Of a stretch of DNA of 64,000 bases, positions 58,320 to 64,000 are shown piece by piece. The translations under genes and the position numbers were made by a program. The stretch covers positions 124,001 through 188,000 of the forward strand of contig NZ_JACHGT010000015.1 in assembly GCF_014202425.1 (NCBI RefSeq), given 5' to 3'. This DNA comes from Phytomonospora endophytica (GTDB lineage Bacteria > Actinomycetota > Actinomycetes > Mycobacteriales > Micromonosporaceae). The notes beneath the pieces are model-generated. The model searched no databases, was not told the DNA's origin, and saw nothing but the letters and a program-made list of their open reading frames with translations. The stretch's first letter is position 1. Every line of letters starts with the position of its first letter.

Positions 58320-58347
58320 AGCTCACGGTGAGCGCTCACCGTGAGCT
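58320..58347. promoter_or_regulatory. Perfect 28-bp palindrome between divergent operons
   Basis: Fourteen bases (AGCTCACGGTGAGC) are followed directly by their exact reverse complement. Internally it consists of two 11-mers, CTCACGGTGAG and CTCACCGTGAG, each itself an odd palindrome, separated by CG. It lies 71 bases upstream of the HAD start and 92 bases upstream of the glycosyltransferase start, which suggests a double operator controlling both directions. As RNA it would form a stem with almost no loop. Confidence 0.7.
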
Positions 58348-58438
58348 GTATGAACCCCCAGCTCAGCCTCCATTGTGGTGATCACGGCATCGGCTCCTGA
58401 GCTGTCGAGGCCTTGACGTCGCTGAAGGAGGTGAGGGC

Positions 58439-59332
58439 GTGCTCGCTTTCGGGCTGTGTGTTGATCGTCGGTATTTCGATCCTGGTCTGGTGACCTTGGC
58501 GTCGATCGCCGACGCGACCCCGCATCAGGCACGTCGGGCGACCGCCGTCCGTGTGCTGTCCTCGGACCTGTCCCGGTCGGAGGCAACAGTCATGGCGAGG
58601 TTTGCCCGGCGACTGGGGTTCGGGTCTTTCGATCTGCGTTGGGCTCGCCCAACGAGGTCGGCGGTCATGGCCGATACGGCCTACATCTCAGTGGCCACCT
58701 ACCTGCGGTTCGCGTTCACGGCGGAATTCGTGGCGCGTCCGTACTTGATCTACATCGACGCTGACGTCCTCGTTCGCGGCGACATCACCAGCGAGCTCGC
58801 GAGCTTGGGGAAGTCGCGGCTCGGTGGAGTCGTCGATGAGTTCAACGCGGCGATCGGCTCCTGCCCTGCCCTTCCGGGTTTGGTGTCGGATCGACCGGAG
58901 TTGGTCGGGCGTCCGTATCTCAACGCCGGTGTGCTGTGGCTGCACGCGAGCGGGCTCGGGACAGTGCAACGTGGCGTCGAAGCCGCCCTTCGCGACGGAG
59001 CGCGATACATCCTCCACAACGACCAAGACGCGCTGAACCTATGGCTCCTCGAGAGCGGCTCAGGCCAAGCGATGTCCGCACAGTTCAACCGGTTCGAGAT
59101 CGCCCGCTTCCTGGAGTTCGGGGACTGGACCCGCCGCGTCGTTCCTCGTGGACCTTCGAACTCCGATGCCGCACTGATCCACTTCGTCGGCGCGCACAAG
59201 CCGTGGCTGTCGAGTTGCCCCGCGACCGAGGACGTTCGGGAGTACCGCGCGGTTCGCCGACGGGCTCTGCGGCTCGCCGGCCGCGACGATGCGCTCGTTT
59301 CTGGCGCCACAGCGCGGCACGAGGGGCGGTGA
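58439..59332 (+). CDS. Glycosyltransferase family 8-like protein
   Basis: A 297-residue GT-A enzyme. It opens with FGLCVDRRYFDPGLVTLASIADATP and has YLIYIDADVLVRGDI with the metal-binding DxD near residues 103-107. It also has YLNAGVLWL, HNDQDALNLWL and HFVGAHKPW (metal-binding His near the end), all characteristic of GT8. It transfers a sugar from a nucleotide donor with retention of configuration; donor and acceptor are unknown. An almost perfect AAGGAGGTGA sits before GTG 58439, indicating strong translation. It is the first gene of a six-gene operon joined mostly by overlapping stop/start codons. Confidence 0.9.
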   Translation: MLAFGLCVDRRYFDPGLVTLASIADATPHQARRATAVRVLSSDLSRSEATVMARFARRLGFGSFDLRWARPTRSAVMADTAYISVATYLRFAFTAEFVARPYLIYIDADVLVRGDITSELASLGKSRLGGVVDEFNAAIGSCPALPGLVSDRPELVGRPYLNAGVLWLHASGLGTVQRGVEAALRDGARYILHNDQDALNLWLLESGSGQAMSAQFNRFEIARFLEFGDWTRRVVPRGPSNSDAALIHFVGAHKPWLSSCPATEDVREYRAVRRRALRLAGRDDALVSGATARHEGR

Positions 59333-60183
59333 GGATCGTGGCGACGTCGAACCTTGAGCAGGTACTGGAGGTCGCGACGGTCGGCACAGGCGCTCGCGTG
59401 ACCGACATCGTGCAGCTCAGCGGCTCGCCGGTCTCGTCGGTGTTCCGGGTTCTCCTCACCGATGACCGAGCCGTTATCGCCAAGGTCTACGACCCAGCGC
59501 ACAAATACCGAGCCGAACGCGAGCGGCATCTCCACACCCTCGTCGCCAACTCCGGAGACGTGGCGGTGCCGCCTCTCCTCGACGGCAACGACGGGTCCAC
59601 GGTCCTCCTCTTCGCCGACATCGGCCTGGAGCCGAGCACTGCCAGGCTGAGCCAACTCGGCGGCCTGCTCGCGCGGTTCCACGGTCTCCGCCCCGAGGCC
59701 GGACTTCTTCCTGGTGGGCGGGCTCGGCTTCGACCCTTCGCCGAGCAACTCGTCAGCCTCGTGAATTCCGCCGGGGACTTGATCCCTTCCGAGGTCCTCG
59801 GCGTGATCCGTGAGGCTGCCGTGCTCGCGCCCCGGTGCCCGCAGGTCCTGTGCCACGGAGATCTCCACGCGGGCAACGTCCTGCACATTCCGGGCAGAGC
59901 GCCTTGGCGGCCGGTCGTCATCGACTTCGAGCAGGCGACCATCGCGCCCGCCGAGTACGACCTCGCGCGCACGCTCGTGATCACGGACAGCTTCGGCACC
60001 GACTCTCGGCAGGAGCTGCTGTCCGCCTACCGCCCCCAGATCCGCCCCGAACTGCTGGCGCCGATGGTGCTCTTCCACGCGACCTCCGGCTGGATTCACG
60101 CCGTGCGCGATGGGCGCCACGTCCGTCGCTGGGAGCGGCGTTTCCATGCCGCTCGAACCGCCTTGCCTTCACCTCGTCCGTGA
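59329..60183 (+). CDS. APH-fold phosphotransferase
   Basis: A 284-residue kinase-like protein. The nucleotide-binding part has VFRVLLTDDRAVIAKVY with the lysine near residue 48. The catalytic loop is LCHGDLHAGNVLHI, and the metal-binding motif is VVIDFEQATIAPAEYDLART. This is the aminoglycoside phosphotransferase fold, which also includes sugar and amino-sugar kinases. In this context it may phosphorylate a sugar rather than confer resistance. GTG 59329 overlaps the glycosyltransferase stop (GTGA); GTG 59338 is an alternative. Confidence 0.88.
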   Translation: MRIVATSNLEQVLEVATVGTGARVTDIVQLSGSPVSSVFRVLLTDDRAVIAKVYDPAHKYRAERERHLHTLVANSGDVAVPPLLDGNDGSTVLLFADIGLEPSTARLSQLGGLLARFHGLRPEAGLLPGGRARLRPFAEQLVSLVNSAGDLIPSEVLGVIREAAVLAPRCPQVLCHGDLHAGNVLHIPGRAPWRPVVIDFEQATIAPAEYDLARTLVITDSFGTDSRQELLSAYRPQIRPELLAPMVLFHATSGWIHAVRDGRHVRRWERRFHAARTALPSPRP

Positions 60184-60197
60184 GAAATGAGTGCTCG

Positions 60198-60938
60198 ATG
60201 ACCGCTGCTTCCATGCCAGTCCTATCGGTGATCATCCCTGCCTACAACGAAGCTGACTACCTCCCGCGCTATCTGCCGACCGTCCTCGCCGCGCTGTCGG
60301 CCTGGCAGGACGCGACCGGAAAACACGGTGAAGTCATCGTCGTCGACAACGACTCCACCGACGGCACCGCGGCCGTGGCCGAGCAGTTCGGCGCTCGCGT
60401 CGTCCACGAGCCCACGCGCAACATCGGACGGGTCCGGAACACCGGCGCCGGCGCAGCGTTCGGCGAGTACCTGTTCTTCGTCGACGCCGACGTCGCCGTG
60501 CCCAAGCGAGTGTTCATCGAGGCAACCGACTTCATGGCCGCCGGAGCCGCTGGTGGCGCCGTCGCACCGGTCTACCGCTGTAAACGACTCGGCGCGAGGC
60601 TGCTGTGCGCCTACTGGGACTGGTACCGGTCCCGCAGCGGTGGGGCACAAGGCGTGGCGCAGTTCTGCACAGCCCGGGCGTTCTGGGGACTCGGCGGGTA
60701 CTCCACCGAGCTGTACATGAGCGAGGACGTCGAGTTCTTCGCTCGCCTCCGGGCCTTTGGGGAAGAGGAAGGGCGCCCGGTCGCGGTCCTGGAAGACCTC
60801 ACCGTCGAGCCGTCCACACGCCGCTATGACGCCTGGCCGAGCTGGCGGATGTTCTGGTGGCAGAACCCCATCACCGCGCGCATGCGCTTGAACTCCCCCC
60901 GCTTTTGGCGCCACTGGTACTCCAGCACCGTCCGCTGA
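60198..60938 (+). CDS. Glycosyltransferase family 2
   Basis: A 246-residue GT-A enzyme. LSVIIPAYNEADYLPRYLPTVL at the start, IVVDNDSTDGTAAVAEQFGARV, the DxD-containing YLFFVDADVAVPKR near residue 97, and a catalytic-region GGYSTELYMSEDVEFFARL (E-D near residues 174-175) define GT2. No membrane helices are visible, so it is cytosolic. It probably adds a sugar in the pathway begun by the GT8 enzyme. ATG 60198 follows the phosphotransferase stop by 14 bases. Confidence 0.92.
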   Translation: MTAASMPVLSVIIPAYNEADYLPRYLPTVLAALSAWQDATGKHGEVIVVDNDSTDGTAAVAEQFGARVVHEPTRNIGRVRNTGAGAAFGEYLFFVDADVAVPKRVFIEATDFMAAGAAGGAVAPVYRCKRLGARLLCAYWDWYRSRSGGAQGVAQFCTARAFWGLGGYSTELYMSEDVEFFARLRAFGEEEGRPVAVLEDLTVEPSTRRYDAWPSWRMFWWQNPITARMRLNSPRFWRHWYSSTVR

Positions 60939-60962
60939 CACCGGCCACAAAGGACCACCGCC

Positions 60963-61829
60963 ATGACGAACTTCGAGCTCCCGATCCCCGACGGCACAGG
61001 GATCTACACCTTTCCCGACGACCTGCTCACCGCACACGACGCGTGGCAGAAGCAACTGGCCCAAACGCCCAAGGAGCCGCTGATACTGCGAGCTCCGCAC
61101 GACGGGACCGAGTACCTCATCGCCGAGCGATCACCGACCGGCCGCCCGGTGATCGTGATCGAGCCGCACCACGACGACGTCACCTTGTCGGCCGCCGGAC
61201 TGTTTCTGAAGGCGCCGCGACCGTTGACGGTCGTCACGGTGTTCACCAAGTCCAGCAGCGTGCACCCCGCTCTGGAGGAGATCTATCCGACCATCGAGGT
61301 CGTCTCCGAACTCCGGGCTCTCGAAGCCACGCAAGCTTTCAGACCACTGGCGGCGCTGCACATTCAGCTCGACCACAAAGACGCTGATCCACCGTACCGG
61401 CCATACACTCCGGCGGCGCTGGAAGCGGTTCTTGCCGACCTTGAACGGATCGTGGCAGAGCACCCCGACGCCGAGCTGCTCGCACCGGCCGGCGTCACCC
61501 GCCACCCGGATCATCTCCTCGTCCACGACGCCGCTCGGCGCCTCGGATGCCGCTGGTTCTTCGAGGACCTCGCATACTGGCCCACATACGCACTGTCCAC
61601 CGACGACCAGCACCTGTTCCAGCTTCGCGCCGGCAGCCAGCTGGTGCCTGAACTCGCCGACATCACCGAAGTACTGCTCGACAAGCAGACCCTGCTCCAT
61701 CTGCATGCCTCCCAGATGCACCCCGCCCGCGCCCGCTACCGCACCGCCCGACACGCCTGGACCACCGGTCACGCGCTCGGACCCGGTCGCTTTGCTGAAC
61801 GCTACTTCCGTACGAAGGAGGCTGCGTGA
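60963..61829 (+). CDS. PIG-L/LmbE family deacetylase
   Basis: A 288-residue zinc hydrolase. The metal-binding motif is IEPHHDDVTLSAAG (about residues 66-79), and the second histidine motif is GVTRHPDHLLVHDA (about 178-191). Family members remove acetyl groups from N-acetylglucosamine-containing compounds, as in mycothiol, GPI and some antibiotic pathways. With three glycosyltransferases and kinases around it, the likely substrate is an N-acetylhexosaminyl intermediate. Its stop overlaps the next GTG. Confidence 0.9.
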   Translation: MTNFELPIPDGTGIYTFPDDLLTAHDAWQKQLAQTPKEPLILRAPHDGTEYLIAERSPTGRPVIVIEPHHDDVTLSAAGLFLKAPRPLTVVTVFTKSSSVHPALEEIYPTIEVVSELRALEATQAFRPLAALHIQLDHKDADPPYRPYTPAALEAVLADLERIVAEHPDAELLAPAGVTRHPDHLLVHDAARRLGCRWFFEDLAYWPTYALSTDDQHLFQLRAGSQLVPELADITEVLLDKQTLLHLHASQMHPARARYRTARHAWTTGHALGPGRFAERYFRTKEAA

Positions 61830-62446
61830 GGATCATCGCGATCGAAGGCGCCTCCTTCGCAGGCAAGACCACCACCATCGCCGCGCTCAAAGCACAACCG
61901 GCGACCTCCGAAGCCCACACCTTCTGTTGCTAGGTCGACGAACTCGACCAGGAGCACATCCCACCAGCTCGCCCCGAAACAGCCGCCGGACAGATCGACG
62001 CCTTCACCACGTTCATGAGCGTCGAAGCCCAACGCGTCGCCTGCGTCGACGAACTCGCCGCTCACGGAAACCCGCTGACCATCCTCGACCGCTCGGTCGA
62101 CACGCTCCTGGCGCACGCATACGCACTCGACCAACTCCTCGGATTCGACGTCCACCGCCGAGTTCGCGCACGCATCCAGGTCCTTCCTCACCTGCGGCCC
62201 GACCTCACGATCTACATCGACACCCCAATCGACACCCTCACCGCCCGCCGCGCAACACAGGGCCACCCCGCCGAGCTGTACTTTCTCCACGACCCGGAGT
62301 TCCTCCGACATACCCGCGACTACTTCCTCGCCGCACCGGTCCCGCCAGCCAGCGACCGGATTATCACCGTCAACGGCAACAACGCGCCCGACGCCATCGC
62401 CGCCTACGTAGCTGCGGTCGTCGAGCACGAACGGAGCCGGGCATGA
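61826..62446 (+). pseudogene. P-loop (thymidylate kinase-like) kinase with in-frame TAG
   Basis: From GTG 61826 the protein begins RIIAIEGASFAGKTTTIAAL, a P-loop close to thymidylate and sugar/nucleoside kinases. TAG at 61931-61933 (codon 36) follows HTFCC. The same frame then continues intact for 170 codons (VDELDQEHIPPARPETAAGQ, LTILDRSVDTLLAHAYAL, ITIYIDTPIDTL-like strand, HDPEFLRHTRDYF). A TAC or TAT tyrosine codon in place of TAG would restore a 206-residue enzyme. Both ends overlap neighbours by GTGA/ATGA, so the gene was part of the operon. It is either a recent nonsense mutation or a sequencing error. Confidence 0.8.
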
Positions 62447-63498
62447 GCCGCGGGACCGTGCTCTTCGCCTGGCGCCGCACACCACCACCGTTCTTCATCG
62501 GCGGCGCCGAAGTCTCTCAACGACTCCTCGCCGAAGAACTCACCGCGGCCGGTTGGACCGTGATCTACCTCGGTGCGCACCACAGTCCGTGGAATACCAA
62601 CGAGCTCCCCGGCATGCTTCAACACCTACGAGCCTCATCCGACCCGCTCGCGCTCAGCCCTCGGACACAGACGCTCCGGTATACCTGGAACGGCATCCAC
62701 TGCCACGCCGTACCCCAAGATGCCATCGAGCAGACCCTTAAGATCCTCCTTCAGCAGCACTGCCCCGACCTGGTGGTCTGCTCCCAGGAAGGCGCCGCCG
62801 ATCTCGCCCGTCGTGCTGGCGAAATGGCTCCTGTCGCCGGATGGGTGCACGCGGTCTCCAAGACCAGCACGGCCGTCCTCGACGGCAATCCGCGTCATGT
62901 TCTGGCGACCTCGGCGTTCACCGCATCCCGCCTCCCCTCGCCCTCGACGAGGCCGGTGCTCTTCTACCCGCCGTTCCGGCTACCCAGTCCCGGCGGACCG
63001 CTCGACGTCTGGAACGGCGACCTGCTCATGGTCAACCCCGTCCCGGCCAAGGGCGCTGACCTCGTGCGGAAGCTGATCGAGAAGCTGCCCGACCGGCACT
63101 TCACCCTCGTCGAAGGCTGGTGGGATACCAGCGACGACTTCAATGCCTACCCGAACGTCACGTACCTGCCGCAGACCGAAGACCTCGACCCGATCTACGT
63201 CGGCCACCGGCTCCTGCTGGTGCCGTCGATCTGCGAGGACGCCTTCCCTCGCGTTATCACCGAAGCTGCGCTCCAGCGTTTGCCCGCCCTCGGCTCACGA
63301 ATCGGTGGGATACCCGAATCCATCAGGGACGACGATCGCACCCTGCCGCCGAATGATCTGGCCGCCTGGACCGACGCGATCACTGTGGCGGGTCGGGGTT
63401 CCGCGCATGAGCTGGGCTCCGCCGCATACGCCCGAGCGCTGCGGCTTTCTCGGCCCTGCATCCCCGAACTCATCGCCGAAGGCGTCCTACCCGGCTGA
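62443..63498 (+). CDS. Glycosyltransferase, GT4-like (GT-B fold)
   Basis: A 351-residue protein. FFIGGAEVSQRLLAEELTAAGWTVIYLG near the N-terminus is the usual GT4 opening. The C-terminal half has NPVPAKGADLVRKLIEKLPDRHFTLVEG and LLLVPSICEDAFPRVITEAALQRLPALGS, where the E-x7-E motif of retaining GT-B enzymes is visible, followed by IGGIPESI. It is probably a cytosolic retaining glycosyltransferase finishing the glycan or glycoside of this operon. ATG 62443 overlaps the kinase stop. It is convergent with another phosphotransferase. Confidence 0.9.
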   Translation: MSRGTVLFAWRRTPPPFFIGGAEVSQRLLAEELTAAGWTVIYLGAHHSPWNTNELPGMLQHLRASSDPLALSPRTQTLRYTWNGIHCHAVPQDAIEQTLKILLQQHCPDLVVCSQEGAADLARRAGEMAPVAGWVHAVSKTSTAVLDGNPRHVLATSAFTASRLPSPSTRPVLFYPPFRLPSPGGPLDVWNGDLLMVNPVPAKGADLVRKLIEKLPDRHFTLVEGWWDTSDDFNAYPNVTYLPQTEDLDPIYVGHRLLLVPSICEDAFPRVITEAALQRLPALGSRIGGIPESIRDDDRTLPPNDLAAWTDAITVAGRGSAHELGSAAYARALRLSRPCIPELIAEGVLPG

Positions 63499-63513
63499 CT
63501 GCGTGGGGTCGGC

Positions 63514-64000
63514 TCAGGCGTTCCCAAGGAACGCCGCGGTCACTTCGGCGCGATGCTCACACCACCAGGCCAGTTGACGCTCGCCGGCGAGCCAGATGTC
63601 GTCGGGGCCGCTGTCGCCCTTGTCGTAGTGCCAGATTAGGGGCCAGAAGTCGGTCATACGCTTCCACCACAAGCGATCCCCCGCGTCGACCAGCGCCTCC
63701 GCTGACAGCGGGAATCGCGACTGGTAGGCACTCGCGAACGTAGCGATGCGCTCAAGGTTGAGCTGGCCGTCTGGGAGTCCGAACTGGACCTGCGCGGTCC
63801 TCACGACCTCATCGGCGAGAGGACGGGCGCCGATGCGATCCCAGTCCAGTACCGCGCTGACCTTCGAGTCGGACCAAAGGAGATTTCGGTACTGGAGATC
63901 CCCGTGGGTCCACCCCACCGGGCCGATTGACACGACTCCTTCGGGACGGTGAGCCTCGTACGCGTTGATCAGCTTAAGTCGCTGGCGGAGGTCGACGGCG
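63514..64000 (-). CDS. APH-fold phosphotransferase, C-terminal part (partial)
   Basis: About 161 residues are visible; the frame is open to the right edge, so the N-terminus lies outside. GPVGWTHGDLQYRNLLW holds the catalytic HGDLQxxN loop, and AVLDWDRIGARPLADEV holds the metal-binding aspartate. This is the same fold as the phosphotransferase at 59329-60183 but is a separate gene on the opposite strand. The substrate may be a sugar or a small-molecule antibiotic. The stop at 63514 is 15 bases from the end of the GT4-like gene. Confidence 0.88.
   Translation of the reverse strand, partial: AVDLRQRLKLINAYEAHRPEGVVSIGPVGWTHGDLQYRNLLWSDSKVSAVLDWDRIGARPLADEVVRTAQVQFGLPDGQLNLERIATFASAYQSRFPLSAEALVDAGDRLWWKRMTDFWPLIWHYDKGDSGPDDIWLAGERQLAWWCEHRAEVTAAFLGNA

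Noticed and set aside
59329-60183. Aminoglycoside resistance gene
   Set aside because: Only the general APH fold is supported; the sugar-operon context makes a metabolic kinase more likely.
61931-61933. Pyrrolysine or programmed amber readthrough
   Set aside because: No pyl genes or downstream insertion element are seen; a nonsense change or sequencing error is the simpler explanation.
1-64000. Long antisense and out-of-frame open frames across GC-rich genes, such as the near-complete antisense frames over the NRPS
   Set aside because: They arise from high GC content opposite genuine genes, show reversed codon bias and arginine-rich low-complexity products, and have no family motifs.
1-64000. 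CRISPR arrays, rRNA and tRNA genes
   Set aside because: No regularly spaced repeats and no RNA-gene signatures were found by reading the sequence.

Overview
The window is high-GC actinomycete DNA. The protein-coding parts are very GC-rich at third codon positions, GTG starts are common, and many start codons are joined to the preceding stop codon (ATGA/GTGA). Several promoters look leaderless, with a TAnnnT hexamer 6-7 bases before the start codon. The families present are typical of antibiotic-producing filamentous actinomycetes: an AfsR/SARP-like regulator, a secondary SecY, an MmyB-type regulator and an NRPS/PKS operon. I cannot name the genus. No tRNA, rRNA or CRISPR array was seen.

Region 1 (1-26.1 kb) is mostly chromosomal-style metabolism and regulation. 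It holds the end of glpD, an imine-reductase-like gene with a divergent TetR gene, a divergent SecY paralogue, YceI/MarR, a JAMM-like protein, a UbiA prenyltransferase, a PemK-like protein and a MerR/aminotransferase pair. It continues with a GNAT, a serine hydrolase, SDR/P450, several HTH regulators, a secreted GH20 hexosaminidase, a DUF427 protein, a large SARP-ATPase-TPR regulator and a secreted small protein. Inside it, a roughly 1.7-kb AT-richer insert carrying a solitary DndB/DGQHR-type gene sits at the 3' end of the secY-like gene and is flanked by two copies of that gene's tail. Three genes here carry lesions: a P450 frameshift, an SMP-30-like frameshift, and a TGA in a flavoprotein.

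Region 2 (27.1-43.5 kb) is one co-oriented eight-gene operon. It encodes a dimodular NRPS (A-PCP-C-A-PCP), a PKS module (KS-AT-ACP), an MbtH protein, a type II thioesterase, an acyl-CoA-dehydrogenase-like flavoprotein, a LanB-type dehydratase lacking the elimination domain, and two ABC exporter half-transporters with complementary broken ATPase sites. The expected scaffold is a dipeptide extended by one unreduced ketide unit. It may then be modified by the flavoprotein and by aminoacyl-tRNA-dependent chemistry of the LanB-like protein, and exported. The combination of a short LanB with a thiotemplate line is the best candidate here for an undescribed pathway. A 990-bp leader region precedes it and contains SARP-like 11-bp-spaced repeats.

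Region 3 (about 43.5-56.3 kb) is a lower-GC accessory island. It has eroded small reading frames, a membrane TPR-PIN protein, an unknown protein, a two-gene unit of a double-P-loop ATPase (KGGVGR type) and a HEPN-like protein, and an XhoI/PaeR7I-type restriction-modification pair. It looks like a defence island.

Region 4 (56.3-64 kb) is a sugar-centred cluster: an XRE-TPR regulator, a HAD phosphatase, glycosyltransferases of types 8, 2 and 4, two APH-fold phosphotransferases, a PIG-L deacetylase and a P-loop kinase with an amber codon. A perfect 28-bp palindrome separates its divergent halves. The pathway is not one I can identify.
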